NCBI RefSeq assembly: GCF_049257235.1
Contig: NZ_JBMMUF010000006.1
Span: forward strand, 198,384 to 262,383
Length of the DNA stretch: 64,000 nt
Reading direction: 5' to 3'
DNA from: Pseudoalteromonas sp049257235
GTDB lineage: Bacteria > Pseudomonadota > Gammaproteobacteria > Enterobacterales > Alteromonadaceae
Shown: in pieces, positions 44,277 to 53,724 of the stretch
How the letters are laid out: each line of letters begins with the position of its first letter
Position numbering within the stretch: position 1 is the first letter of the stretch
Notes under the pieces: model-generated
Told to the model about the DNA's origin: nothing
Seen by the model: only the letters and a program-made list of their open reading frames with translations
Databases searched by the model: none
Translations under genes and position numbers: made by a program

Positions 44277-46439
44277 TTATTGTCCCTCCACTTGATAAAA
44301 CACACGGCCTTGTTCGGCCCACTGACGGGTCTCGTCAGACACTTGGTAAATAGCACCTAGGTGCGCGTACTTATCGGCAGTAGCCACAAAGTTTGCAAGA
44401 CCAATTTGGTCTAGGTAGCGGAATACACCGCCTCTAAATGGAGGGAAACCAATACCATATACGAGTGCCATATCTGCTTCTTGTGCAGATGCGACAATGT
44501 TTTCTTGTAAGCAAAGTAGTACTTCATTGATCATCGGTACCATACAGCGGTCGATGATTTCTTGCTTATCTAGCTCTTTTTCACCATCGAATAAAGGTGC
44601 AATTAGCTCCAATGCCGCAGCATCTTGACTCTTCTTCAAGCGACCGCGTCGATCTGGTGCATAGCTGTAGAAGCCTTTACCATTTTTCTGACCAAAACGT
44701 TCAGCGTTGGCCATGATGGTAACTGGGTCTTTTTCTTGGCGAGCCATACGCTCAGGGAAACCTTCAGCCATCACTCCGGTACAATGGAATGCAGTGTCGA
44801 TACCAACAACATCTAGTAGGTAGGCAGGACCCATTGGCCAGCCAAATACGTTCTCCATGACCTTGTCGATTTTGCTAAAGCTTACGCCTTCACTCACCAT
44901 TTTGCTGAAACCAGCAAAATAAGGGAACAATACACGGTTCACAAAGAAGCCCGGGCAATCATTAACAACGATTGGAGACTTACCAAGTTTCAATGCATAG
45001 TCCACGACAGCGTTGATGGTTTGCTCTGAGGTTTTTTCACCACGAATGATTTCAACAAGGGGCATACGCGGAACCGGGTTGAAAAAGTGCATACCACAGA
45101 AGTTTTCTGGCTTATCCAGAGCTGTAGCAAGTTCATCAATGCGGATAGTTGAGGTGTTCGAAGTCAGCACTGTACCTGCGGGCATTGATTTCTCAAGGTC
45201 GCTTAGGACGGCTTTCTTCACATTTGGATTTTCTACGACTGCTTCAACAATAATGTCGGCTTGCGCAACGTCAGCATCATTGAGTGTCGGTTTGATTTTG
45301 CCCAGCACTCCCACCATTTTATCCATGCTCATGTGGCCGCGTTTTACTTTTTTGCCGAGCAACTTCGCAGCTTCACCCATACCAAGATCAAGGGCACCTT
45401 GGTTGATGTCTTTCATGATAATCGGTGTGCCTTTGTAAGCAGACTGATAGGCAATACCGCCACCCATGATACCTGCACCGAGCACTGCGGCTTGATTGAT
45501 TTTAGTATCGCTGCTTTTAGCTAGTTTTTTAGCTTTGCCTTTGATGTATTGGTCGTTCAGGAAAATACCGGTAAGCGCAGCTGCTTCTTTGGTTTTTGCA
45601 AGCTTTGCAAAGTTAGCATTTTCCAGCGCCATGGCTTCGTCACGGCTCATGTTTGCAGCTGCTTTAATGGTTTTAACCGCCATAACTGGTGCAGGGTAAT
45701 GACCTTTGGTCTTGCCCATTACTAGACCTTCAGCCATCGCAAAACTCATGCCTTGCTCGACTTTGTTCATCTTCAGAGGCGCTTGTTTTTGCGCACGACG
45801 TTGTTGCCAATCGAGCTTGCCAGCGATTGCTTGCTCGAGCATACCAACACATGCAGCAACTAATTTTTCACCTGCGACAACAGCATCAACAGCGCCTACT
45901 TTGAGGGCATCATTAGCTCGGTTTTCTTGGCCTGTGGTGATCCATGTCATGGCATTATCAGCACCAATAATACGAGGTAAGCGTACTGTGCCACCAAATC
46001 CCGGCATAATGCCTAGCTTGGTCTCAGGCAAGCCAATTTTTGCACTGTCACTTGCTACGCGAAAGTCTGTTGCAAGCACCCACTCACAGCCACCACCTAG
46101 TGCCATGCCATTAATTGCACTGACTGTTGGGAAAGGTAAGTCTTCAAGTGCGTCAAATACATCGGTGGCGTTCTTTATCCAGCCAATTAACTCTTCTTCT
46201 GGGCGTTGGAAAGTTGGTAAAAATTCGAAAATATCAGCGCCAACAATGAAGTGATCTTTATCACTAGTGAACACCATACCTTTGATGTCATCACGTTGGG
46301 CTAATTCTTTAATTGCCTGATGGCAATCGCTGAGGGTTTGCTGAGAAAGTTTGTTTACTGAACCTGGTACGGTGAACTTAAACTCGGCAATTTGGTCCTT
46401 TATAAAAGAAACTACAAAGGAATCGCTCTGAAATATCAT
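44277..46439 (-). CDS. fadB: Multifunctional fatty-acid oxidation protein FadB
   Basis: 720 residues from the ATG at 46439, with AAAGGGAG upstream; a 46460 start adds seven residues. The N-terminal enoyl-CoA hydratase/isomerase domain has NGMALGGGCEWVLATDFR and GLPETKLGIMPGFGGTVRLPR, holding the two catalytic Glu. The central 3-hydroxyacyl-CoA dehydrogenase domain has NAD motif AAVLGAGIMGGGIAYQ and MHFFNPVPRMPLVEII with the catalytic His. The operon is fadBA. Two FadR-like operators lie just upstream. Confidence 0.97.
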   Translation of the reverse strand: MIFQSDSFVVSFIKDQIAEFKFTVPGSVNKLSQQTLSDCHQAIKELAQRDDIKGMVFTSDKDHFIVGADIFEFLPTFQRPEEELIGWIKNATDVFDALEDLPFPTVSAINGMALGGGCEWVLATDFRVASDSAKIGLPETKLGIMPGFGGTVRLPRIIGADNAMTWITTGQENRANDALKVGAVDAVVAGEKLVAACVGMLEQAIAGKLDWQQRRAQKQAPLKMNKVEQGMSFAMAEGLVMGKTKGHYPAPVMAVKTIKAAANMSRDEAMALENANFAKLAKTKEAAALTGIFLNDQYIKGKAKKLAKSSDTKINQAAVLGAGIMGGGIAYQSAYKGTPIIMKDINQGALDLGMGEAAKLLGKKVKRGHMSMDKMVGVLGKIKPTLNDADVAQADIIVEAVVENPNVKKAVLSDLEKSMPAGTVLTSNTSTIRIDELATALDKPENFCGMHFFNPVPRMPLVEIIRGEKTSEQTINAVVDYALKLGKSPIVVNDCPGFFVNRVLFPYFAGFSKMVSEGVSFSKIDKVMENVFGWPMGPAYLLDVVGIDTAFHCTGVMAEGFPERMARQEKDPVTIMANAERFGQKNGKGFYSYAPDRRGRLKKSQDAAALELIAPLFDGEKELDKQEIIDRCMVPMINEVLLCLQENIVASAQEADMALVYGIGFPPFRGGVFRYLDQIGLANFVATADKYAHLGAIYQVSDETRQWAEQGRVFYQVEGQ

Positions 46440-46464
46440 GGGTATCTCCCTTTGTTTCACATGA

Positions 46465-46481
46465 AACTGGTACGATGAGTT
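46465..46481. promoter_or_regulatory. FadR-like operator 1 upstream of fadB
   Basis: AACTGGTACGATGAGTT matches the FadR consensus AACTGGTCNGACCTGTT at all but four defined positions. It shares CTGGTACGA with the E. coli fadB operator as I remember it. It begins 26 bases before the fadB ATG, just downstream of the promoter. Confidence 0.6.
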
Positions 46482-46497
46482 GGTTGTCCGATCAGTG
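46481..46497. promoter_or_regulatory. FadR-like operator 2 overlapping the fadBA -10 region
   Basis: Read on the minus strand, CACTGATCGGACAACCA has ACTGATCGGAC, the left part of the E. coli fabA FadR site as I recall it, but a poor right half. It overlaps the predicted -10, as expected for a repressor site. Confidence 0.45.
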
Positions 46498-46522
46498 TCG
46501 CGTCTTTACATACAAAATGCAA
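46494..46522 (-). promoter_or_regulatory. Possible fadBA promoter
   Basis: Minus strand TTGCAT (46517-46522), 17-bp spacer, GACACT (46494-46499). The -10 is weak, but its position next to both FadR-like motifs supports it. Confidence 0.45.
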
Positions 46523-46604
46523 TGAAAATTTAAAGTTAAAATTTACATGTGGTTAAAATTCATTGCCGTTTAAGATGCGACCAAAACATGTTTTAACGCG
46601 ATTA

Positions 46605-46633
46605 TTACAGCTCAAAACTTACTCATATATAGT
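46605..46633 (+). promoter_or_regulatory. Probable slt promoter
   Basis: TTACAG (46605-46610), 17-bp spacer, TATAGT (46628-46633), giving a leader of about 75 bases before the slt start. Confidence 0.55.
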
Positions 46634-46716
46634 ACAGTTAGTAAGGAGTAACAGACTTATTTGCGACAGTGCGCCTTTTTAGCCTGATTGGCTTCTTCAC
46701 TGTCGGACATTGATTA

Positions 46717-48630
46717 ATGAATACTGGAACTAGCATGAATCGACTTTTTCATACTTTGCTGGCCGCCTCCTTATTGCAATTTAGCAATGCCGTTATTGCC
46801 AGTAGCGACAATGATGACTTCTTAAAAGCTGAGCGTGTAGCACGCTCGGGTAACTACAGCGAGTTTAAACGCTTATCAAGCCAATTAGACCACCCGTTGA
46901 AGCCCTATGTTGAACTCGCTTTTTATAAAAATTATCCACACATCAAGTATCAAACCGAAATAGAACAGTTTTTACAGATCTACCAAAACACCCCGTTAGA
47001 ATGGCCAGTGAGAGAGGCGTGGTTGAAGTACTTGGCGAAAAAAGGCAAAAAGGAACAATTTGTTGCCAACTATTCACAGACTTCAGATGTAGAACTTAAG
47101 TGTTTATACCTAGATTATCAGTGGCAGTTGGGCGATGTGCCAAAAGAAGCAATCCTAGCGCAAGTTGATGAGATTTGGGTGGTAGGTAAGTCACAGCCAA
47201 AAGCGTGTGACACGCTCTTTGCTCATTGGCAAAAGGCAGGAAGACAAACTCCTGAGCGGGTATGGCAGCGCATTGATTTGGCCGTTAAAGAAGGTCAATA
47301 TCGTTTAGCGACTTACTTGCAGGCACAGCTTCCGCAGGACAAACGCTACCTTGCAGATTTATACATTACAATCAGGCGTGACCCCAGTGCTGCCGCGGGG
47401 CTGTATCGGTATAAGAATAAATCTGCTGAAGAAGCAGAGATAGCTGTATACGGCATTAAGCGTTTGTTATGGCGAAATCCTGATTTAGCGCGGCGGGCGT
47501 GGGACAAGCTTGAGCAGATGTTTAGCTTTTCACAACAGCAGCAAAACTCTGTGCACTATGCATTTGCCTATGCACTGGCTGTTAAACGACATGATGAGGC
47601 ACGCTTTTGGCTTAATAAGGTGCCATACGAGCAGCATGACGACAAACTCATGCGTTGGCATCTTGCCAATATGCTTAGAGAGCAAGATTGGCCTGCAATT
47701 ATCGCCTATTTTACCCCAAGAAATAGAGGCAAGCTTAAATCCAGTTATCAGTATTGGTTGGCATACAGTTATTTCCGTCAAAATAAGAATCAGCTTGCCA
47801 ATGATATCTGGCTAAAGTTGGCGCAGGAGCGTGACTATTATGGTTTCTTGGCTGCGGCTCGTTTGGGCATGCCTGTTAATTTAAATAGCCAAACTTTAAT
47901 GCTTCCTCCAGGCCTCAAAGAGAAGGTAGAACTTGCGCCTGGGTTTAAACGAGCGAATGCGTTTTATGAGCTTGATAGGATCACGAGTGCGCGTCGCGAG
48001 TGGAATTACCTTATTGATACCTCGAGCAATGCTGAGAAGCTGGCGGCTTCGGTATTGGCATCTGAATATGGGTGGCATGACCACGTTATTGTTACCCTCG
48101 CGCAAATGAAAGCGTGGGACTATGTGGATTTGAGATTCCCTGATGCTTATGTTGATTTGTTTGAGCGATACAGCTCACGCAATAAAGTCGACTTTGATTG
48201 GAGTATTGCAATTGCTCGCAGAGAAAGTTCGTTTGCGCGAGATGCGCGCTCTAGCGCCAATGCGCGAGGTTTAATGCAGCTGTTGCCGAGCACCGCTAAA
48301 TACATGAACCGCAGTTCCATTGCGACTCGGCGTTTGTATGAGCCAAGCACGAATATCAATCTTGGAACAAAGTATCTGAAGTACCTAGAAGGCAAAAATA
48401 AAGGCAACCAAATATTGGCAACGGCGTCTTACAATGCTGGTTATCACAAGGTGAAAAAATGGATACCCGATCAGCCTATGCCCGCAGAAATCTGGATTGA
48501 GCTCATTCCATACCGAGAAACCCGAGATTACGTAAAAAATGTCTATGCTTATCGTCAAGTTTACTTGGCAAAACAGGGTAAAGAAGACAATGTATTGGCG
48601 CCGATATTGGATATGAGCATTGGTGGTTAG
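46717..48630 (+). CDS. slt: Soluble lytic murein transglycosylase (Slt70 family)
   Basis: 637 residues. Signal peptide (NRLFHTLLAASLLQFSNAVIA), then a long alpha-helical superhelix (about 40-460) typical of the Slt70 ring, a linker domain, and the C-terminal lysozyme-like catalytic domain. Its motif is IARRESSFARDARSSANARGLMQLLPSTA, with the catalytic Glu in RES, followed by ATASYNAGYHKVKKW. It cleaves peptidoglycan to 1,6-anhydromuropeptides in the periplasm. An in-frame ATG at 46735 could be the true start. It sits between fadB (divergent) and pepQ. Confidence 0.95.
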   Translation: MNTGTSMNRLFHTLLAASLLQFSNAVIASSDNDDFLKAERVARSGNYSEFKRLSSQLDHPLKPYVELAFYKNYPHIKYQTEIEQFLQIYQNTPLEWPVREAWLKYLAKKGKKEQFVANYSQTSDVELKCLYLDYQWQLGDVPKEAILAQVDEIWVVGKSQPKACDTLFAHWQKAGRQTPERVWQRIDLAVKEGQYRLATYLQAQLPQDKRYLADLYITIRRDPSAAAGLYRYKNKSAEEAEIAVYGIKRLLWRNPDLARRAWDKLEQMFSFSQQQQNSVHYAFAYALAVKRHDEARFWLNKVPYEQHDDKLMRWHLANMLREQDWPAIIAYFTPRNRGKLKSSYQYWLAYSYFRQNKNQLANDIWLKLAQERDYYGFLAAARLGMPVNLNSQTLMLPPGLKEKVELAPGFKRANAFYELDRITSARREWNYLIDTSSNAEKLAASVLASEYGWHDHVIVTLAQMKAWDYVDLRFPDAYVDLFERYSSRNKVDFDWSIAIARRESSFARDARSSANARGLMQLLPSTAKYMNRSSIATRRLYEPSTNINLGTKYLKYLEGKNKGNQILATASYNAGYHKVKKWIPDQPMPAEIWIELIPYRETRDYVKNVYAYRQVYLAKQGKEDNVLAPILDMSIGG

Positions 48631-48689
48631 CCCCAGCAGTGGCGGCTATGTTAGACTGGACAGATAATTATTAGCAAAGTGGGTGATAC

Positions 48690-50012
48690 ATGAATACATT
48701 AGCGGTGTTATACGCTGAACATATTGCAACCTTGCAAAAGCGAACGCGCGAGATTACTGAGCGCGAAAACTTAGATGGAATCGTTATTCATTCTGGGCAG
48801 GCTAAACGCCAGTTCCTTGATGATATGTACTATCCGTTCAAGGTGAATCCCCAGTTTAAAGCGTGGTTGCCAGTAATTGATAATCCCCATTGTTGGATTG
48901 TTGCTAATGGCGCAGACAAGCCAAAGTTAATTTTCTATCGTCCAGTGGACTTCTGGCACAAGGTACCAGATGAGCCAAATGAGTATTGGGCAGATTATTT
49001 TGATATTGAGTTGCTGACTAAGCCTGATCAAGTTGAAAAACTGCTGCCTTACGATAAGGCTCGTTATGCTTATATTGGTGAGTATTTAGAAGTTGCTCAG
49101 GCGCTTGGTTTTGAACAAATTAACCCTGAGCCGGTAATGAATTACTTGCACTATCATCGTGCATATAAGACGCAATATGAGTTGGCGTGTATGCGTGAAG
49201 CAAACAAGTTGGGCGTTGCTGGTCACAAAGCCGCGCGCGATGCGTTCTATGCCGGTAAATCTGAGTTTGAAATTCAGCAAGCTTACTTGATGGCAACACA
49301 ACATAGTGAGAATGATACGCCGTATGGCAATATCGTTGCACTGAATGAGAACTGCGCTATTTTGCACTACACGCATTTCGATAAGAGAGCGCCACAGCAA
49401 CATCGTTCATTCTTGATTGATGCTGGTGCTAACTTCAATGGCTATGCGTCAGACATTACCCGTACTTACGACTTTGCTCGTCAAGGGGAATTCGCCGAGC
49501 TGATCCAGGTGATGACTGAACACCAGATTGCACTTTGTAATTCACTGGCTCCGGGTAAGCTCTATGGTGAACTTCATCTAGATTGCCACCAACGTGTGGC
49601 GCAAGTGTTGAGCGACTTTAAGATAGTTAACTTGCCAGCAGAGCAAATCGTTGAAAAGGGGATTACCTCAACGTTCTTCCCTCATGGTTTAGGTCACCAC
49701 ATTGGCTTGCAAGTGCATGATGTAGGTGGGTTTATGGCAGACGAGACAGGTACGCATCAAGCGCCACCTGAGGGCCATCCATTCTTGCGTTGTACACGCA
49801 GAATTGAGGCGAATCAGGTGTTCACTATTGAGCCAGGTCTGTACTTCATCGATTCATTACTCGGTGATTTGGCGGCGACTGATAATAAGCAGTTCTTAAA
49901 CTGGGATAAGATTGCCGAGCTTAAACCATTTGGTGGTATTCGCATCGAAGACAACATTATTGTTCATGAAGAGAGTCTTGAGAACATGACTCGAGAGTTG
50001 TCGCTCGATTAA
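48690..50012 (+). CDS. pepQ: Xaa-Pro dipeptidase PepQ
   Basis: 440 residues. It is a pita-bread metallopeptidase with metal ligands in DAGANFNGYASDITRTY (two Asp), FPHGLGHHIGLQVHDVGG (His), EPGLYF (Glu) and GGIRIEDNI (Glu). It cleaves dipeptides with C-terminal proline in the cytoplasm. In E. coli it also lies by fadBA, yigZ and trkH; here slt is placed between fadB and pepQ. Confidence 0.97.
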   Translation: MNTLAVLYAEHIATLQKRTREITERENLDGIVIHSGQAKRQFLDDMYYPFKVNPQFKAWLPVIDNPHCWIVANGADKPKLIFYRPVDFWHKVPDEPNEYWADYFDIELLTKPDQVEKLLPYDKARYAYIGEYLEVAQALGFEQINPEPVMNYLHYHRAYKTQYELACMREANKLGVAGHKAARDAFYAGKSEFEIQQAYLMATQHSENDTPYGNIVALNENCAILHYTHFDKRAPQQHRSFLIDAGANFNGYASDITRTYDFARQGEFAELIQVMTEHQIALCNSLAPGKLYGELHLDCHQRVAQVLSDFKIVNLPAEQIVEKGITSTFFPHGLGHHIGLQVHDVGGFMADETGTHQAPPEGHPFLRCTRRIEANQVFTIEPGLYFIDSLLGDLAATDNKQFLNWDKIAELKPFGGIRIEDNIIVHEESLENMTRELSLD

Positions 50013-50023
50013 TTTACTATTTC

Positions 50024-50050
50024 GGCGAAGAGGAAATCTCTTCGCCTTTA
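50024..50050 (+). terminator. Possible terminator after pepQ
   Basis: Perfect 9-bp stem GGCGAAGAG / CTCTTCGCC with loop GAAAT, followed by only TTTAT. It may be weak, permitting read-through into the next gene, whose start is 14 bp further on. Confidence 0.5.
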
Positions 50051-50063
50051 TCTAATCATTTTT

Positions 50064-50678
50064 ATGTCTGAATACGCCTTTCCTGCTCATCCTCTGAGTT
50101 ACGAAGAAGAAATTAAAAAAAGTACCTTCATAGTGCACATTGCCCATACTCCTGATGTGGATAGTGCCAAGGCATTTATCAGTGAAATTAATCGCCAATA
50201 TCCAGACGCGCGTCATAATTGTTGGGCGTATGTGGCCGGTGCTCCTGGAGGCAGTCATGTGTATGGTTTTTCTGATGATGGAGAGCCTAATGGCACCGCT
50301 GGAAAACCGATGTTGAATGTTTTGCAAGGCAGTGGCCTTGGTGAAATATGTGCCGTTACAACGCGTTATTTCGGTGGTATAAAGTTAGGCACAGGTGGTC
50401 TCGTGCGTGCCTATGGCGGCACACTGAATAATGCGCTGGTGCAATTACAAACTCAGATAAAAGTGCCGAGTGTGGAGTTAACAGGCGACAGTGACTATGC
50501 TCTACAAGGGCAAATAGAACAATGCCTTAACTCGAAATATCAGGTTTTGAGCGTGGATAAGGAGTATGGTGGACATATTGCATGGCATATTCGCATTGAT
50601 GCGCGCCAAGCAAAAGCTGCCATACAAGATATTTTTGATTTAAGTCACGGCACTGTTGAGTTAAAAATAAAACAGTAA
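50064..50678 (+). CDS. yigZ: YigZ/IMPACT family protein
   Basis: 204 residues. The N-terminal UPF0029 (IMPACT) domain has KKSTFIVHIAHTPDVDSAKAF, HNCWAYVAG, FSDDGEPNGTAGKPMLNVLQGSGL and ITTRYFGGIKLGTGGLVRAYG-like residues (VTTRYFGGIKLGTGGLVRAY). A C-terminal DUF1949 ferredoxin-like domain follows. The bacterial role is unclear; the eukaryotic relative regulates translation under starvation. Located between pepQ and trkH as in E. coli. Confidence 0.93.
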   Translation: MSEYAFPAHPLSYEEEIKKSTFIVHIAHTPDVDSAKAFISEINRQYPDARHNCWAYVAGAPGGSHVYGFSDDGEPNGTAGKPMLNVLQGSGLGEICAVTTRYFGGIKLGTGGLVRAYGGTLNNALVQLQTQIKVPSVELTGDSDYALQGQIEQCLNSKYQVLSVDKEYGGHIAWHIRIDARQAKAAIQDIFDLSHGTVELKIKQ

Positions 50679-50717
50679 GACAATAACATGCATACAAAAA
50701 CAACGTTGATGCGCTAG

Positions 50718-52169
50718 ATGCAATATCGGACGATAATAAAGATACTCGGCCAATTGGTGGCTTTATTTAGTATCACCATGATACCGCCTGCTTTGGTTTC
50801 TTTAATTTATAAAGACGGTGGTGGCCTTCCTTTTATTCTCGCATTTGTTTTTAGCGTTATCGCGGGCTTGTTTGCTTACTATCCTAACCGTGACGAGCGG
50901 GGCGACCTTAAAGCGCGTGAAGGGTTCCTTATTGTTGTCTTGTTTTGGCTGGTTCTAGGGGCGTTCGCATCCTTACCGCTGATCTTTCTTGATGCACCAA
51001 AATTGTCTTTTGCCGATGCGGTATTTGAAGCATTTTCTGGTCTAACGACGACGGGTGCGACCGTTCTTACCGGTATTGAGTATCTACCCAAGTCAGTTCT
51101 TTTTTATCGCCAGCAATTGCAGTGGTTAGGCGGCATGGGGATCATCGTACTCGCTGTTGCTGTACTGCCAATGCTTGGCGTCGGTGGTATGCAGTTATAT
51201 CGAGCGGAAACGCCTGGACCGGTTAAAGACTCAAAAATGACCCCAAGAATCGCCGATACGGCCAAGCACCTTTGGTATATTTATGTATCGTTGACGCTAG
51301 CGTGTACTTTAGCCTATTGGGTTGCGGGCATGAGTTGGTTTGACGCCATTTGCCATGCTTTCTCAACCATAGCAATAGGTGGATTTTCTACCTACGATGC
51401 TTCTATGGGGTACTTTGACAGCCCGATCATAAATATTATTTGTGTGGTGTTTTTGCTTATCGCGGCCATTAATTTCTCACTGCATTATGCCGCTGTAGCA
51501 TCGCGTAGCCCAAGGATATATTTGCGCGATCCGGAGTTTAAAGCGTTCTTTTTCATTCAAGCGGCACTGATTATTATTTGCTTCGCAGTGCTTTCATCCA
51601 ACAATATTTACGCCAATGGTGATGAAACCTTAGATCAAGCTATGTTCCAAGCAGTGTCTATTAGCACCACGGCAGGTTTTGCCACCGACAACTTCTCTGC
51701 ATGGCCGCTGTTTTTGCCAATCCTACTTATATTCTCGAGTTTTATTGGTGGGTGTGCAGGCTCGACAGGCGGTGGTATGAAGGTTGTTCGCGTATTTTTA
51801 CTTTATCTTCAAGGTATTCGTGAGCTGAACCGTTTGGTTCACCCTCGGGCAATCTACTCAATTAAGCTGGGCAGAAAAGCGCTACCAGATAAAGTGGTAG
51901 AAGCTGTGTGGGGATTCTTCTCTGCCTATGCATTAGTGTTTGTGATTATCATGATCAGTTTGATGGGCACAGGCCTAGATAACATTACAGCGTTCTCTGC
52001 AACAGCCGCGTGCTTGAACAACTTGGGCCCAGGATTGGGCGAAGTGGCAGCGCACTATGGTGACATTAGCGATACTGCAAAGTGGATTTTGACTTTGGCT
52101 ATGGTGTTTGGTCGTTTGGAGATATTCACTTTGTTAGTGCTGTTCACACCAACATTTTGGCGTGGGTGA
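50718..52169 (+). CDS. trkH: Trk system potassium uptake protein TrkH
   Basis: 483 residues with about ten membrane helices and four pore loops. Filter-like segments are SGLTTTGATVL, FSTIAIGGFSTYD, ISTTAGFATDNFS and ATAACLNNLGPGLGEV. It is the K+-translocating subunit, gated by the cytoplasmic TrkA ring; trkA is encoded next to it, convergently. The start at 50718 has a poor ribosome site, and a slightly different start is possible. Confidence 0.96.
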   Translation: MQYRTIIKILGQLVALFSITMIPPALVSLIYKDGGGLPFILAFVFSVIAGLFAYYPNRDERGDLKAREGFLIVVLFWLVLGAFASLPLIFLDAPKLSFADAVFEAFSGLTTTGATVLTGIEYLPKSVLFYRQQLQWLGGMGIIVLAVAVLPMLGVGGMQLYRAETPGPVKDSKMTPRIADTAKHLWYIYVSLTLACTLAYWVAGMSWFDAICHAFSTIAIGGFSTYDASMGYFDSPIINIICVVFLLIAAINFSLHYAAVASRSPRIYLRDPEFKAFFFIQAALIIICFAVLSSNNIYANGDETLDQAMFQAVSISTTAGFATDNFSAWPLFLPILLIFSSFIGGCAGSTGGGMKVVRVFLLYLQGIRELNRLVHPRAIYSIKLGRKALPDKVVEAVWGFFSAYALVFVIIMISLMGTGLDNITAFSATAACLNNLGPGLGEVAAHYGDISDTAKWILTLAMVFGRLEIFTLLVLFTPTFWRG

Positions 52170-52188
52170 GACACGGTCGCTTTAGCGG

Positions 52189-52215
52189 CTAAGAGTGACT
52201 TAACGTCACTCTTAG
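52189..52215 (+). terminator. Hairpin after trkH
   Basis: Perfect 11-bp inverted repeat CTAAGAGTGAC / GTCACTCTTAG around TTAAC, 19 bp past the trkH stop. No T run follows, and the right arm is also the first part of the 26-bp direct repeat, so it may belong to the repeat element and not be an ordinary terminator. Confidence 0.45.
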
Positions 52216-52331
52216 AGTGTCGAACGCGAGGGCGTGGATGCCCGAGCCGGGCCCAAACGTCAGGATGACTTTTTATCACAAGCACTTACTTCAAGCGCCA
52301 TACAGGTCACTCTTAGAGTGTCGAACGCGAG
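52205..52331. repeat. Pair of exact 26-bp direct repeats between trkH and trkA
   Basis: Identical 26-bp copies lie at 52205-52230 and 52306-52331, each starting GTCACTCTTAGAG and ending CGAACGCGAG. The 75 bp between them contain small hairpins (GGC-GTGGAT-GCC, GCCCG-AGC-CGGGC). The element fills most of the gap between the convergent genes. No other copy was noticed in this window. It looks like an intergenic repeat of the REP or mini-element kind. Confidence 0.7.
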
Positions 52332-52340
52332 AGCACCTAA

Positions 52341-53717
52341 TTATAAGAACATTGCGCTTACTTGGAACAGCTTCTCGACAACGTGAATGTGTTTCTTATC
52401 AATTAAGAACATGATTACGTGGTCTCCACTTTGGATAACCGTGTCATCATGAGCAATCAGCACATCTTCGTTACGTACAATAGCTCCAATTGTCGCTCCC
52501 GGCGGTAGCTTGATGTCAGCAATGGCGCGACCGACTACTTTAGAGGTGTTTTCATCACCATGAGCAACCGCTTCAATGGCTTCCGCTGCACCTTTTCGCA
52601 ATGAGTACACATTGACGATATCGCCGCGACGAACATGGGTCAGCAGTGCAGAAATAGTCGCCTGTTGGGGCGATATGGCGATATCAATCTCACCACCTTG
52701 CACCAAATCAACATAGGCACCGCGCTGGATTAATACCATGGTTTTTTGAGCGCCCATGCGTTTTGCAAGCATCGCCGACATGATGTTCGCTTCATCGTCA
52801 TTGGTAACGGCGATAAATACATCAACTTGTTCTATGTGCTCTTCAGAGAGTAACTCTTGGTCTGACGCATCACCACAGAATACTACGGTATCATCAAGCA
52901 TTTCCGACAGTTGCTCTGCACGGCTAGGGTTGCGCTCGAGGAGCTTCACACTGTGGTTCTTCTCCAGAGAACGAGCGAGACCTGCGCCGATATTACCACC
53001 ACCTGCAATCATGATTTTCTTGTATGAGCGCTCTAGCTTTTGTAGCTCACTCATAACGGCACGAATATGCTTGGTAGCAGCAATGAAGAACACTTCATCG
53101 TCCGCCTCTATGACGGTTGTGCCCAGCGGCTTAATCGCTTTGCCTTGGCGATAAATGGCGGCAACACGGGTTTCTACGTTAGGAATATGTTCCTTGAGAG
53201 CAGAGAGCGCATAACCAACAAGTAGACCACCGTAGTAAGCTTTTACTGCAACGAGCGATAACTTCCCGTCTGCAAATTGTAAAACTTGAAGCGCGCCAGG
53301 GTAATCAATTAGACGACGAATATATTTGGTTACCAAGGCTTCAGGAGCGATGTAGTGATCAACGGGCAAGTCATCATTGTGGAAGAGTTGTTGGCGATAT
53401 CTTAAGTATTGCTCAGAGCGAATACGCGCAATTTTAGTGGGCGTATTAAAAATACTGTAAGCCACCTGACATGCGACCATATTCACTTCATCTGAGCTAG
53501 TTACAGCGATGATCATATCTGCATCTTCAGCGCCAGCTTTGCGCAGCACATCGGGGTGAGCACTGTGTCCGTTTACCCCTTGTAAGTCGTACTTATCTTG
53601 TAGTTCGCGCAAGCGATCACCATCGATGTCGACTACGGTGATCTCATTTTGCTCACCAACTAGGTTTTCAGCTAATGTTCCACCTACTTGGCCCGCGCCT
53701 AAGATGATAATTTTCAT
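52341..53717 (-). CDS. trkA: Trk system K+ channel regulator TrkA
   Basis: 458 residues composed of two RCK_N-RCK_C units. Nucleotide-binding motifs GAGQVGGTLAENL (residue 7 onward) and GGGNIGAGLARSLEKN (about residue 238) are visible. It binds NAD(H)/nucleotides and forms the cytoplasmic ring that controls TrkH. It is eight bases downstream of rsmB in the def-fmt-rsmB-trkA series known from E. coli. Confidence 0.97.
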   Translation of the reverse strand: MKIIILGAGQVGGTLAENLVGEQNEITVVDIDGDRLRELQDKYDLQGVNGHSAHPDVLRKAGAEDADMIIAVTSSDEVNMVACQVAYSIFNTPTKIARIRSEQYLRYRQQLFHNDDLPVDHYIAPEALVTKYIRRLIDYPGALQVLQFADGKLSLVAVKAYYGGLLVGYALSALKEHIPNVETRVAAIYRQGKAIKPLGTTVIEADDEVFFIAATKHIRAVMSELQKLERSYKKIMIAGGGNIGAGLARSLEKNHSVKLLERNPSRAEQLSEMLDDTVVFCGDASDQELLSEEHIEQVDVFIAVTNDDEANIMSAMLAKRMGAQKTMVLIQRGAYVDLVQGGEIDIAISPQQATISALLTHVRRGDIVNVYSLRKGAAEAIEAVAHGDENTSKVVGRAIADIKLPPGATIGAIVRNEDVLIAHDDTVIQSGDHVIMFLIDKKHIHVVEKLFQVSAMFL

Positions 53718-53724
53718 GGCAATA

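Noticed and set aside
45706..46254. 182-residue open frame opposite fadB
   Set aside because: Composition is a serine/proline-rich antisense reading of FadB codons, with no family features.
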